64,000 nucleotides of DNA from Enterococcus phoeniculicola ATCC BAA-412 (GCF_000407505.1 NZ_ASWE01000001.1:1175324-1239323), one strand, 5' to 3'. Shown: positions 42,050 through 50,524, counted from the first letter of the stretch. A program made the numbers and translations. Notes: generated by a model not told the origin, from the sequence alone.

Positions 42050-42814
42050 GTGAACGAAATTCTATCAGTAAAGAATACACGGATAAAAGAACTCAAAAAG
42101 CTTCATAAAAAAAAGTATCGTGAGGAAAGCCACAGCTATTTGATTGAAGGGTTTCATTTAATCGAAGAAGCAGTCAAAAATAAACAAACGCTGAAACAAG
42201 TTTATATAACGCAGCGAGGTCTCCAGCAGTGGGGGAGTTGGATTGAGGAGCAGCAACTGGCGAATATCTTTTTAGTCAGTGACGAAGTAATGAACAGCTT
42301 ATCTGATTTACCAACCCCTCAAGGAATCTTAGCTGTTGTTCCTATAACCCAACTTGAAAACGTGCAGTTAAAAGGCTCGTGGCTATTATTAGATAACGTT
42401 CAAGATCCAGGGAATGTTGGAACGATGATTCGCACAGCAGATGCAGCTGGGCTGACAGGGATTATTTTAGGTGAGGGAACAGCCGACATTTACAGTACAA
42501 AAGTCATGCGAAGTATGCAAGGGAGCAATTTCCATCTACCGATCCTTAGTATGAACCTCAAAGAAGCCGTTCAGTTATTTAAAGAACAGCGTATCCCTGT
42601 CTATGGAACAGAACTGAATGAATTTGCTGTTGTCTACAATAAAATAGAGCCCCAAAAAGACTTTGCCCTTATTATGGGAAATGAAGGACAAGGTGTTTCC
42701 AAAGAGCTTCTCGCACTGGCCGATAAAAATTTATATATTCCGATTAAAGGACAAGCTGAATCATTAAATGTTGGAATTGCTGCAGGGATTCTTATGTATC
42801 ATCTGACTGTTTAG
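42050..42814 (+). CDS. TrmH/SpoU-family RNA 2'-O-methyltransferase
   Basis: SAM-dependent SPOUT methyltransferase that modifies rRNA (or tRNA). About 254 residues: an N-terminal substrate-binding domain (LIEGFHLIEEAV, about 30-42) and a C-terminal trefoil-knot domain with motif 1 NVQDPGNVGTMIRTADA, motif 2 IMGNEGQGVS and motif 3 IPIKGQAESLNVGIAAGI. I chose GTG at 42050, six bases after GAGGTG; a GTG at 42041 is part of that ribosome site. An extended -10 (TGCTATAAT) lies at 42023-42031. Confidence 0.92.
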   Translation: MNEILSVKNTRIKELKKLHKKKYREESHSYLIEGFHLIEEAVKNKQTLKQVYITQRGLQQWGSWIEEQQLANIFLVSDEVMNSLSDLPTPQGILAVVPITQLENVQLKGSWLLLDNVQDPGNVGTMIRTADAAGLTGIILGEGTADIYSTKVMRSMQGSNFHLPILSMNLKEAVQLFKEQRIPVYGTELNEFAVVYNKIEPQKDFALIMGNEGQGVSKELLALADKNLYIPIKGQAESLNVGIAAGILMYHLTV

Positions 42815-42946
42815 TTGAAAGTCATTCTTATTAAGGAACTGTTAAGCTTTGATGACACGATCTAAATATCCTAGGATTTTTAGAAATACGGTGTTATACT
42901 GTGAAAAACTTAAATGTTAGATAAAAAAAGGTGGCAGTCCGAGTAT

Positions 42947-43450
42947 ATGACAGAAAAATGGCAAAATGACGAAGAGTACATGTCGTATGTAAACGATCTA
43001 TTAGCAACTGAAGCCGTTCAAAAGTTAGCAAATTATACACAACATATGCATTCCACACGTTTAGATCATTCCATTAGTGTTTCTTATAATAGCTATAAGC
43101 TGGCAAAAAAATGGGGTGGAGATGCACGAGCAACTGCACGTGCAGGATTGTTACACGATCTATTTTATTATGATTGGCGTACAACTAAATTTGATGAAGG
43201 CTCTCATGCATATATGCATCCAAGAATTGCAGTAAAAAATGCAGAGAAGATAACAGAGCTTTCAGACTTGGAACGCGATATTATCATCAAACACATGTGG
43301 GGGGCAACGATCGCTCCGCCAAAATATAAAGAAAGCTATATCGTGACAATGGTTGATAAGTATTGCGCGGTAAAAGAAGCTTCTGAACCCATGACTGATC
43401 GAGTAAAAGCAAAATGGCATCAGTATTTTGGAAAAAAACAATCTATTTAA
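42947..43450 (+). CDS. HD-domain hydrolase
   Basis: A 167-residue HD-superfamily phosphohydrolase with the His-Asp pair in GLLHDLFYYDW, a first His in MHSTRLDHSISVS and further His/Asp residues (HPRIAVKNA, IIIKHMWG), consistent with a bound metal. The substrate is unknown, possibly nucleotides. Start choice: a -10 box TGTTATACT at 42892-42900 would place the transcript start about 7 bases before an ATG at 42914, which also lacks a ribosome site; ATG 42947 follows AAAGGTGG, though at a long spacing of about 12 bases. The gene may begin at 42914 if leaderless. Own terminator. Confidence 0.8.
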   Translation: MTEKWQNDEEYMSYVNDLLATEAVQKLANYTQHMHSTRLDHSISVSYNSYKLAKKWGGDARATARAGLLHDLFYYDWRTTKFDEGSHAYMHPRIAVKNAEKITELSDLERDIIIKHMWGATIAPPKYKESYIVTMVDKYCAVKEASEPMTDRVKAKWHQYFGKKQSI

Positions 43451-43514
43451 TCCTAACGCAGAGGTGGACTGATTTTCATTTGTAAATCAACCCACTCTGT
43501 GTTATTCTTTTTTA
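43449..43514 (+). terminator. Terminator after the HD-domain gene
   Basis: ACGCAGAGGTGG...GATT pairs with AATC...CCACTCTGTGTT (one bulge, one G-U), followed by TTCTTTTTT. Confidence 0.75.
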
Positions 43515-43523
43515 GACGAATAA

Positions 43524-43577
43524 TAGGTGATGGTGTTCACCTTTAACCATTTATCACAGATAAATTAATGACGCCTA
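43524..43577 (+). promoter_or_regulatory. Fluoride riboswitch (crcB motif)
   Basis: GGTGATGGTGTTCACC at 43526-43541 followed by TTAACC, a variable stem and ATGACGCCTAC (43569-43577 and on) match the conserved pattern of the fluoride aptamer. The next element is a terminator whose 5' arm shares the ACGCCTAC bases, and the controlled gene is a CLC-F type antiporter, both expected for this class. Confidence 0.92.
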
Positions 43578-43617
43578 CTAAAAGGGGTGGAGTCTACCCT
43601 TTTTAGTAGGCGTTTTT
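43571..43617 (+). terminator. Fluoride-controlled terminator
   Basis: ACGCCTACTAAAAGGG (43571-43586) pairs with CCCTTTTTAGTAGGCGT (one extra T), followed by TTTTT. The 5' arm overlaps the end of the aptamer. Confidence 0.9.
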
Positions 43618-43640
43618 TGTTGATCTAAGGAGGAATTTTT

Positions 43641-44900
43641 TTGAAAAAAGAACTTGCAGCATATGTAAAAATACCGGTTTATATGGTGAAATGGCTTATT
43701 CTAACAGGAATTCTCGGATTATTTATGGGTAGTCTTTCTGCATTTTTTTTAACGAGTCTAACCTGGGTAACGACTACACGTCTCGCCCATAGCTGGCTAC
43801 TTTTTTTATTACCTGTAAGCGGGGCAGTATTTGCTGCTTTATATGCACGTTACGGAAAAAATGCGAGTCGTGGAAATAATCTGGTGATTGAACAAGGTAA
43901 TGGAGGAACTGAGAACATTCCTCTTCGCTTGATTCCGTTAACTCTTTTCGGAACAATCACGACGCACTTATTTGGCGGTTCTGTCGGCCGAGAAGGAACT
44001 GCTGTTCAGATGGGTGGGGCATTAGCAGATAATCTGGGGCGTTTGGTCAAGCTTACTTCTATAGAACGAGAGATTTTTATTATTAGTGGAATAAGTGCAG
44101 GATTTAGCTCTGTCTTTGGAACTCCTTTAGCGGGAACGCTGTTTGGTCTAGAAGTTTTGGCGATTGGAAAAGTCCGAACAGAAGCACTCTTCCCAAGTTT
44201 CTTTGCGGCATTCTTTGCCAATATAGTGACAGGAATGTATGGCGTTGGTCATACACATTACTCAATGGGGAGCATTCCACAATGGTCTGTTCTGCTGTTT
44301 TTCCAATTATTGTTAGCAGGAATCTTATTTGGACTTATTGGCTGGGTTTTTAGCCGATCAATCGTATGGATAAAAAAGACTTACACAAATTGGATGCCAA
44401 ATCCGATTTTGAGAAACTTTATTGGCGGAGTAGTGGTGGTTCTTCTTGCAGTTGTTTTACAAAATCAACGGTATCTAGGGTTGAGCTTGCCATTATTGGA
44501 GGATGCGTTTAGTGGACAGGCACACATATTTGATTTTCTGGGGAAACTCGTATTTACTGTTTTTTCTTTAGGTGCTGGATTTCAGGGAGGGGAGGTTACA
44601 CCTCTTTTTGAAATTGGCGCGACGTTTGGTTCAACCTTCGCACACATTTTCCATCTGTCTGTTCCCTTTTTAGCTGGATTAGGCTTCATTGGTGTCTTTT
44701 CGGGAGCTACAAATACCCCCATTGCCTGTTTTGTGATGGGTATCGAATTATTTGGGAGTGAGGCTAGCGACTTTTTCTTCATGATTTGTCTAATAAGCTT
44801 CATGTGTTCAGGCAACAGCGGTATCTATTCTTCTCAGCAAGTGATAAAACAGAAAGGCCAGTTATTTTTCCCACGAAACAATAAAAGTAGACAAGAATAG
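43641..44900 (+). CDS. Fluoride/proton antiporter, CLC-F type
   Basis: Membrane antiporter that expels fluoride. 419 residues with the CLC fold. The gating Glu is Glu118 in GREGT (Thr instead of the Pro of chloride CLCs, a CLC-F mark). Glu318 and Thr320 (GGEVTPLF) and Tyr396 also occupy the numbers I recall for the structurally studied Enterococcus casseliflavus CLC-F, so the proteins must align without gaps over most of their length. The start is TTG at 43641 after AAGGAGG. Controlled by a fluoride riboswitch directly upstream, which independently supports the substrate. Own terminator shared with the convergent ydcF-like gene. Confidence 0.95.
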   Translation: MKKELAAYVKIPVYMVKWLILTGILGLFMGSLSAFFLTSLTWVTTTRLAHSWLLFLLPVSGAVFAALYARYGKNASRGNNLVIEQGNGGTENIPLRLIPLTLFGTITTHLFGGSVGREGTAVQMGGALADNLGRLVKLTSIEREIFIISGISAGFSSVFGTPLAGTLFGLEVLAIGKVRTEALFPSFFAAFFANIVTGMYGVGHTHYSMGSIPQWSVLLFFQLLLAGILFGLIGWVFSRSIVWIKKTYTNWMPNPILRNFIGGVVVVLLAVVLQNQRYLGLSLPLLEDAFSGQAHIFDFLGKLVFTVFSLGAGFQGGEVTPLFEIGATFGSTFAHIFHLSVPFLAGLGFIGVFSGATNTPIACFVMGIELFGSEASDFFFMICLISFMCSGNSGIYSSQQVIKQKGQLFFPRNNKSRQE

Positions 44901-44903
44901 AAT

Positions 44904-44960
44904 AGAGACAGTTGGACGATCTGCCATCAGGCGTTCGTCCGACTGTCTCTATTTCTGTTT
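44904..44960. terminator. Terminator between the CLC-F and YdcF-like genes
   Basis: AGAGACAGTTGGACGA (44904-44919) pairs with TCGTCCGACTGTCTCT (44935-44950) with one G-U-type mismatch, followed by ATTTCTGTTTTC. Confidence 0.85.
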
Positions 44961-44962
44961 TC

Positions 44963-46165
44963 TTATCCATATAGAAATTGGATGATAGAAAATAGAACCA
45001 TAACACCTATTATCAGGATTGCCATTACTGAGTGACGTTTTTTATTCATCATAACGATTGCAATAAATTCACGAAGAAATGCGTTAGGCAGATAATAAAA
45101 AGCGGTTTGTGCACCAAGACCATCTGCTTTTAACTGCGCTTTTTTTGCATATAATCCAGCGCGAAAAATATGATAATTATTAGATGTGAAAATTGCTTTG
45201 TAGGGTTGTTCTTGTCCACCGTCCATAATTTCCTTTGAAAACCGCATATTTTCTAATGTGGTAGTCGAGTTTGCCTCTACCAGTATATCTTCATCAGGAA
45301 TTCCTTGTTCTAAAGCATAATTTTTCATCGCAATTGATTCAGGAATTTTTTCATCACTTCCCTGACCACCTGACATAACAAGCTTTGGTATTTTCATTGT
45401 TGCTCGTCTTTGTGCTTTATAAAAAGCAATCGCTTTATCAATTCGCTTAGCCAGTAAAGGAGTGACTCGCTCTCCATCAATTAACCCTGCACCCAAAACA
45501 ACAATATAATCTTGGTGGTAGCGAGGCCTATTAAATTGATATAAAACGGACACTGTTAAAAAGTTATATAAAACAAAAAGAAGATAGACTAAAATCATTG
45601 GTAAAGTAGAACATAGTATGACCACCCAGTCTGGTAGATATTGGACAACGAATAGATTAAAGAGTAATACAAATGTTAAAAAAATGGCGAGTAATAACGT
45701 TAACAGATTCGCAAGTGAATGGGCTTCTTTTCTCAAGACAACAATGCCATTCCAATATAAAAAGAGAATAAGTGCATAGATACCTACAAATGGAAGCATC
45801 ACAAGAGGCACACCAATTAGGGCTAATATCCCACCTAAAAAAATATCCTCAGACTTAATCATCAAAATAATGAGGTAAATCCCCCAGCTACCAATAAATA
45901 GATTAAATAATAAGCCATTGATCAGTCGGCGCTTTTCCTTAAAATAACTGAACAAGAAAATACCCATAAAGAATAACGGAAAAGCAATAAGAACACTTTG
46001 ATAACGAACACTTAGATAGAATACGTACCCAACCAACGTTACCATCGACCAAGTAATTAGGTAAAAGAAGTACGCATGATCTTTCTGTTTTTTTCTCCAA
46101 TAGCCAATCCCTAAAATACCCACCAAGTATATGAGTGCTACCACTACATATCTTGAACTATTCAT
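44963..46165 (-). CDS. YdcF-family (DUF218) membrane protein
   Basis: A 400-residue protein with about nine N-terminal membrane spans (residues 5-215) and a C-terminal DUF218/SanA-ElyC-YdcF domain (about 222-370). The domain shows VLGAGLIDGERVTPLLAKR, then KLVMSGGQGSDE and EANSTTTLENM, the core of the family. DUF218 proteins such as ElyC and SanA affect cell envelope homeostasis in Gram-negatives; the role here is unknown. The start ATG is preceded by AAAAGGAG. Convergent with the CLC-F gene. Confidence 0.87.
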   Translation of the reverse strand: MNSSRYVVVALIYLVGILGIGYWRKKQKDHAYFFYLITWSMVTLVGYVFYLSVRYQSVLIAFPLFFMGIFLFSYFKEKRRLINGLLFNLFIGSWGIYLIILMIKSEDIFLGGILALIGVPLVMLPFVGIYALILFLYWNGIVVLRKEAHSLANLLTLLLAIFLTFVLLFNLFVVQYLPDWVVILCSTLPMILVYLLFVLYNFLTVSVLYQFNRPRYHQDYIVVLGAGLIDGERVTPLLAKRIDKAIAFYKAQRRATMKIPKLVMSGGQGSDEKIPESIAMKNYALEQGIPDEDILVEANSTTTLENMRFSKEIMDGGQEQPYKAIFTSNNYHIFRAGLYAKKAQLKADGLGAQTAFYYLPNAFLREFIAIVMMNKKRHSVMAILIIGVMVLFSIIQFLYG

Positions 46166-46246
46166 AGACTCAACTCCTTTTCTGTTTATAGTATAACGAA
46201 CTTTAAAGAAAAAAGCAGTTCAGACGAAAAAAATAGCACAAATAAA

Positions 46247-46303
46247 TAAGACAAAAGAGCGTTGTATAAATCCAGTTGTTCTACTGGTTTCATACAACGC
46301 TCT
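46247..46303 (-). terminator. Terminator after dacA
   Basis: AGAGCGTTGTAT pairs with ATACAACGCTCT, with an inner CCAGT/ACTGG helix. On the minus strand it is followed by TTTTGTCTTATTT. Confidence 0.85.
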
Positions 46304-46342
46304 TCATGTACAGATGGTAATAAACAAAATGCTTTATCTTTT

Positions 46343-47662
46343 TTAAAACAGATTGGAGAAGAACCCTGAAACAGAGCGCCAAGCTAATTCAAAAAAGTTC
46401 GCTTTTTCGACGGTGCTGTTTATTTTAATATCCGTCTCGTGTTTTACAGAAGCATCAAGATAACCTAGTGTGTCCTGCGCAAGTGAAAGTTCTGCTTTCC
46501 CAATCACATCTCCTTTGGTCACTGGTGCTTGTACTTCATTATCTGTTACTATTTTTTCATCTAATACTGGTGTAATCGTTAACTGACTTGTGTCCATATC
46601 TTTTCTAACCCAAAGTTTTACAGGATCAGCTAAACTGATATTCACCGTTTCTTCTTTTCCATCTTTGACACTTACAGAAGGGAGATCTGGTATAGCGGCG
46701 CCAGCTTTTCCAATCTCTTTTTGGGACCAATTATCATAACTGTAATCCATTAGTTTACTTGTTTCATCAAACCGAACACTCGGATTTTGTTCATGTCCAT
46801 TCACATTCAACACGACTGTAATAATACGGCGACCATCCTTTATCATGGTTCCTACAAAACAAGCACCAGCAAAATCAGTTGTTCCAGTCTTTAATCCATC
46901 CACGCCTTCTTTTGCGTTGATAAAACCTGGAAGCATCCAATTCCAATTCACCATCTCAACGGGAGAAGGGGTGTTTTCGCCAAACATTTTTGATGCGGTC
47001 TTAGATACTTCCAATACTTCTGGAAAATCTAAGATTAGATGGCGCGCTACAATTGCTACATCTTTTGCAGAGAGCTCATTTTCGTCAGTTGAAGAACTTC
47101 CTTCATAAATATTGTTTCCCAAGTATTCATTATTCAATCCTGAACTATTAACCACTTTTGCGTCTTTAATTCCCCAATCTTCAAGCTGTTTACGCATTAA
47201 ATCAACAAATTTGGGTTCACTTCCAGCAATTTTTTCAGCCAGTGCTACAATTGCTGCATTTGCAGATTGAATAAGTCCTGCATCAAAAAGCTCTTTAACA
47301 GTATAGGTGCTTTCTTGATGTAAGGGGACATTGGACAAATCTGGCGCAACACTTAGATTTGCTGCATATTCTGAGATAGGAACTGTATCCTCCCAAGAAA
47401 GCTTTCCTTGTTTGACTTGCTCTAAAACAATGTATAGACTAATGATTTTTGTGACCGAAGCAATTCCCATAGGTGTATCTCCATCTTGACTGTACAGAAT
47501 TTTCCCTGTTTCTGCATCTACAGAAAAGGCTGCTTTTGCATCAATAGAAAAATTCTCACTTGCTGCTTCTTCCGCAAAAGCAGATACAGCAGTAAATAAT
47601 GGCAGGAAGCTAAGTAAGATACTTGTAAATAATAAAATTAGTGTTCGCTTTTTTTGAGACAT
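46343..47662 (-). CDS. dacA: D-alanyl-D-alanine carboxypeptidase (PBP5 family)
   Basis: Trims the terminal D-Ala from pentapeptides of peptidoglycan. 439 residues: signal peptide (about 1-30, AFA-EE cleavage), catalytic domain with SVTK (Ser69, Lys72), SAN (Ser133) and KTG (Lys258), then a beta-rich C-terminal domain and a final amphipathic helix (ANFFELAWRSVSGFFSNLF) that anchors to the membrane. The start ATG follows AAGGAG. Single gene with its own terminator. Confidence 0.96.
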   Translation of the reverse strand: MSQKKRTLILLFTSILLSFLPLFTAVSAFAEEAASENFSIDAKAAFSVDAETGKILYSQDGDTPMGIASVTKIISLYIVLEQVKQGKLSWEDTVPISEYAANLSVAPDLSNVPLHQESTYTVKELFDAGLIQSANAAIVALAEKIAGSEPKFVDLMRKQLEDWGIKDAKVVNSSGLNNEYLGNNIYEGSSSTDENELSAKDVAIVARHLILDFPEVLEVSKTASKMFGENTPSPVEMVNWNWMLPGFINAKEGVDGLKTGTTDFAGACFVGTMIKDGRRIITVVLNVNGHEQNPSVRFDETSKLMDYSYDNWSQKEIGKAGAAIPDLPSVSVKDGKEETVNISLADPVKLWVRKDMDTSQLTITPVLDEKIVTDNEVQAPVTKGDVIGKAELSLAQDTLGYLDASVKHETDIKINSTVEKANFFELAWRSVSGFFSNLF

Positions 47663-47771
47663 TCGATTTCTCCTTAAATAAATTTCCTAAGTCTAAAGTG
47701 TATCAGAGAGTATAGCAGGTTTCAATAATTCCTAGAAAAACTTAAGAATGAATGCCTTAGATTTGAGGCAA

Positions 47772-47796
47772 TAAAAAAATCGCCTTAAGGAAGACG
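47772..47796 (-). terminator. Terminator overlapping the stop of the 44-residue ORF
   Basis: On the minus strand CGTCTT and AAGGCG pair around CCTT and are followed by ATTTTTTT. The hairpin includes the stop codon (47785-47787), which suggests a compact, real transcription unit. Confidence 0.65.
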
Positions 47797-47919
47797 ATCT
47801 CGTTTTGCTTTTTCTGGAACCCTTACTCGTTGGCTCTCTTTTTGCATATAATTAGTTAATCCATATAAAGAAATTCCTGTTAAGAACACTAAACTCAAAA
47901 CCATAAATGTATTTACCAT
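47785..47919 (-). CDS. Small single-span membrane protein, 44 residues
   Basis: Begins M-V-N-T-F-M and has one membrane span (about residues 5-26) followed by a charged tail (QKESQRVRVPEKAKRDRLP). ATG at 47919 follows GAGGTGA at 8 bases, a seven-base match to the anti-Shine-Dalgarno sequence. The longer frame upstream to 48057 runs through the tRNA-like RNA and is not coding. A terminator overlaps its stop. It lies 29 bases downstream of the tRNA-like element, probably on the same transcript. I do not recognise the family. Confidence 0.55.
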   Translation of the reverse strand: MVNTFMVLSLVFLTGISLYGLTNYMQKESQRVRVPEKAKRDRLP

Positions 47920-47947
47920 CTCTAATTTCACCTCTCCTTGTTTATAA

Positions 47948-48037
47948 CGTGGAAGGTAGGATTCGAACCTACACCTTGTGAAGAAGAAAAAATCATCCGA
48001 TTCATTTCCTGCTAACGGAACATCCTTGTTCATCCAC
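47948..48037 (-). ncRNA. tRNA-like RNA element (aberrant or decayed tRNA)
   Basis: On the minus strand a 90-base stretch begins GTGGATG and ends CTTCCAC plus G, giving 6 of 7 acceptor pairs, and has a perfect T-arm (GTAGG-TTCGAAT-CCTAC) with the TTCRA loop. The interior does not fold as a normal D-arm and anticodon arm: U8 is missing. TTCC-GTTAGCA-GGAA is the best hairpin, with GAAC-AAGGAT-GTTC as an alternative. No CCA is encoded. Length fits a class II tRNA. A TATACT box lies just upstream (48049-48054). I cannot assign an amino acid. Confidence 0.4.
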
Positions 48038-48189
48038 CTGATAAACATAGTATACAAAGAAGAAGTAAACTTTTACCTAAGAAAACATGGAGAAAAACGG
48101 AAGCATTTGTGAAGAATTATTGAATTTTTGAAAACGATTTATTTTTATTTTATTTTCAGAATAGTGTCTGAATTTTTTCTGTTTATAAA

Positions 48190-48256
48190 ACAAAGAAAGA
48201 CTCTATTCCCAAGCTTTTTCAAATACATATTTGAAAAGTAGGGGAACAAAAGTCTT
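48190..48256 (-). terminator. Long terminator hairpin after the acetyltransferase gene
   Basis: Outer AAGACT...AGTCTT and TTCCC/GGGGAA segments enclose a perfect CTTTTTCAAAT/ATTTGAAAAG hairpin (one extra T). On the minus strand it ends in TTCTTTGTTTT. Confidence 0.75.
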
Positions 48257-48262
48257 CGATTT

Positions 48263-48808
48263 TTATTTGTCCTGTTTTAGTAATGCATAACGGTTCATAT
48301 CTCGCAATTCATCATAAAGACACATCTCTTGACGGTCAGTCGCAACGAAAGTAAAGCCACATGATTTTGCTACTTGGTTACTTGGCTGATTTTCACTATC
48401 AGCAATAATTGTTAGTTTATTTAATCCCATGTCATCAAATGCAAGAGCACAAACTTTATGAACAGCTCTTCTCATGATTCCTTTTTTTGTATAGGCTTCA
48501 GCTAACATATAGCCGATTTCAGCACGTTTATGTACTTTGTTGATATAATGCAAGTCAATGCTTCCTACTAATACTCCTTCATATTCAATGAGGAATAAAC
48601 GATCCGTGCCTTCTATTTCGCCCTTTAGCTTCATTTTCAAATAAGCCTCTTCATCAGCAACGGTTTTTGTCTCATCAACAAAATCTAAAAATTGTCGAAA
48701 ATAGGTTCGATTTGAATCAACTAGTTGAAACAGTTCTTCAGCCATCTCAACCGTAGGATGAAGAAATTGAATTTGTTTGTCTACAGGTAATCGAAAGTAA
48801 TTTTTCAT
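48263..48808 (-). CDS. GNAT-family N-acetyltransferase (RimJ/RimL type)
   Basis: A 181-residue acetyltransferase. The region ALVSIDL-like strand EGVLVGSIDLHYINKVHKRAEIGYMLAE is split here only to mark beta-4/beta-5 (about 79-106). The acetyl-CoA loop (about 107-118, YTKKGIMRRAV) and the terminal NQPSNQVAKSCGF segment are typical of RimJ/L proteins that acetylate ribosomal or other N-termini. The precise substrate is unknown. The start ATG at 48808 has only a weak purine-rich site. Monocistronic with a long terminator. Confidence 0.87.
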   Translation of the reverse strand: MKNYFRLPVDKQIQFLHPTVEMAEELFQLVDSNRTYFRQFLDFVDETKTVADEEAYLKMKLKGEIEGTDRLFLIEYEGVLVGSIDLHYINKVHKRAEIGYMLAEAYTKKGIMRRAVHKVCALAFDDMGLNKLTIIADSENQPSNQVAKSCGFTFVATDRQEMCLYDELRDMNRYALLKQDK

Positions 48809-48888
48809 TGCAATCCCTCATTTCTTTTCTTTAGTATACCTGATAAGAGGTATAAATCAATAAACAATTGACACCTGTTATCTACAGC

Positions 48889-49395
48889 TTATTTATCGAA
48901 AAAAGTAACAAAGCGATCTTTCCATATGGATTCATAAAAAGAAATCGTTTGGCTAGCTGTCATAAACTCTGTATCATAGGTTGTAGTGGCGCCTGACTGC
49001 ATCACTACCTTATACCCCAATCCGTGAGCAAATTTGACTGTAGTATCCACACAGTATTGCGTTTGAGCACCGCAGATTTCGATAGTAGAAATAGAGAGAC
49101 GCTCCAATAACTGCTTTAATTCCGTCTGATAAAAAGAATTTGCATGTGTTTTTTCTATAAAATAAGCATTTGATGTATTCAACTGTGGAATAATTTGCCA
49201 GGCAGGGGAGTCAGTTATCAACTCCTCCTCTCGATGCTGTACAAAAATAACTGGACGATTTCTGTCAGCATACTCTTGAATCCGTGTATTTACAAGAGAA
49301 ATTAACTCAGACAGGTGGTCAATTGGCTTTGTGGCTCTAAGACAAACACCGGTTTGTAAATCTATCACAAGTAATGCATCATCATTCTTTTTCAT
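48889..49395 (-). CDS. Isochorismatase-family cysteine hydrolase
   Basis: A 168-residue hydrolase of the isochorismatase fold. The catalytic triad is visible: Asp12 (LLVIDLQ), Lys82 (IEKTHANSF) and Cys115 (GAQTQYCVDTT), the nicotinamidase/peptidase-type arrangement. It probably hydrolyses an amide of small size; nicotinamidase itself would also carry a metal site that I do not see, so the substrate is open. Single gene; short spacing to the flanking acetyltransferase does not suggest a shared pathway. Confidence 0.88.
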   Translation of the reverse strand: MKKNDDALLVIDLQTGVCLRATKPIDHLSELISLVNTRIQEYADRNRPVIFVQHREEELITDSPAWQIIPQLNTSNAYFIEKTHANSFYQTELKQLLERLSISTIEICGAQTQYCVDTTVKFAHGLGYKVVMQSGATTTYDTEFMTASQTISFYESIWKDRFVTFFDK

Positions 49396-49479
49396 AAATG
49401 TTCTCCCAACTGCACTAAAGTTTTCATTATGAATACACGCTTATCCGCTATGTATAAATACCTGTTAAATCAGCTTATT

Positions 49480-49647
49480 CTAAATACCGTCAACCAGTAA
49501 CCCGATGCAAGAGCCAATTGCAGCTTGAGCAGTTCTTAAAAATCTATTTTTTGTTTCTAATACTGAATAGAGTTCTCGAAAGTTTTTTTGAAATGAGTAG
49601 AGAATACCCACTACAAATAGAACGAATAAACACTTGATAAAAAACAT
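49480..49647 (-). CDS. Small membrane protein, 55 residues, unknown function
   Basis: Starts at ATG 49647 after AAAGGAG with good spacing. It has an N-terminal span (M-F-F-I-K-C-L-F-V-L-F-V-V-G-I-L-Y-S, about 2-18), a charged middle and a second hydrophobic C-terminal stretch (TAQAAIGSCIGLLVDGI). The longer frame to 49776 covers a terminator and is not coding. It follows the lipoprotein gene but is separated from it by a terminator. I recognise no family. Confidence 0.55.
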   Translation of the reverse strand: MFFIKCLFVLFVVGILYSFQKNFRELYSVLETKNRFLRTAQAAIGSCIGLLVDGI

Positions 49648-49737
49648 GATTGTTTCTCCTTTTTTTCTATTTGTTTCTAGTTTATCAATGACTGTGCTCT
49701 TAAACAATCGGTCTATAGGAGGAGAAGAGGGTGAGAA

Positions 49738-49774
49738 AGAAAAAAAGCTAACCACAAAAATGGTTAACTTTTTC
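49738..49774 (-). terminator. Terminator after the lipoprotein gene
   Basis: On the minus strand GTTAACCA pairs with TGGTTAGC around TTTTTG and is followed by seven T. Confidence 0.85.
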
Positions 49775-49791
49775 ACACGTAAACTTTTTAT

Positions 49792-50445
49792 TTAAAAGCC
49801 ATCAGACTCAATATCAATTAATTTTTCATCAATTTTTTCTAACTCGTCGTCTGGAATTTCATACGTATTGTCTGAATGTTTTTCTACTTTTACTTTGATT
49901 GTTTCTTTTTTACCATATTCTGGTTTTTCAAGTCTTTCCTTTAACATGTTATAAAGCTCTGTATAGATTGCATTGTACATTTCTTCTTCTGACGGCATCT
50001 CTTTACCAGCAAGAACTTCTTCTTGTACTTTTGCTACATATGTTTCTTGATAAGCCATTAAATCTTTTTGCAAATCTTCAAAAACAAGAAGTGGTTCAAT
50101 ATCAACAGTTACAGTATAATTTTTTTCTTTATCTTCTTTTGCTTCGCCAACCGTATACCTTGTTTTTTTATACATATCTTTAAACAAGTCCCGATATTTA
50201 CCTGATAAGTCAGAGGAAAGACCAAAAGAATCAAACATTTCCACATTCTCATCTAAATTATCGTTATACATTTTTTTTGCTTCTTTTTCTGTTGAATCGG
50301 TTAATTTCATGTACTCTTTAAACTCACCTTTAGTTGATGCATCTAGCGAGCCCCTTACATAACCAGCCGCATCAAACGTTTGCCCACAGGCAGCCAACAC
50401 TGCAACAGTCATTACCATTGCAAAAAACATACTTATTTTTTTCAT
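49792..50445 (-). CDS. Putative lipoprotein, DUF-type, unknown function
   Basis: 217 residues with a lipoprotein signal: K-K start, hydrophobic stretch and lipobox LAAC with Cys20. The rest is acidic and helical, with repeated charged segments and no enzymatic motif that I recognise; it resembles the DUF5105-like lipoproteins of Firmicutes in overall style, without firm assignment. The start is ATG at 50445 after GGGG; the longer frame is not supported. It is divergent from an AT-rich region with two perfect inverted repeats. Confidence 0.75.
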   Translation of the reverse strand: MKKISMFFAMVMTVAVLAACGQTFDAAGYVRGSLDASTKGEFKEYMKLTDSTEKEAKKMYNDNLDENVEMFDSFGLSSDLSGKYRDLFKDMYKKTRYTVGEAKEDKEKNYTVTVDIEPLLVFEDLQKDLMAYQETYVAKVQEEVLAGKEMPSEEEMYNAIYTELYNMLKERLEKPEYGKKETIKVKVEKHSDNTYEIPDDELEKIDEKLIDIESDGF

Positions 50446-50524
50446 TTTCAAACCCCTTAATTTTTTTGTTGTGCAAGACAACTAGTTATAGTTTTCCATA
50501 GTTTCATCAATAAAACAACTCATT

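Noticed and set aside
47948-48037. A normal tRNA gene on the plus strand
   Set aside because: On the plus strand the loop reads ATTCGAA, which breaks the T-loop rule; only the minus strand gives TTCRA, and even there the interior is abnormal.
48058-48262. Small genes in the gap between the tRNA-like element and the acetyltransferase
   Set aside because: Only a terminator and AT-rich sequence were seen; no frame with start, ribosome site and coding look.
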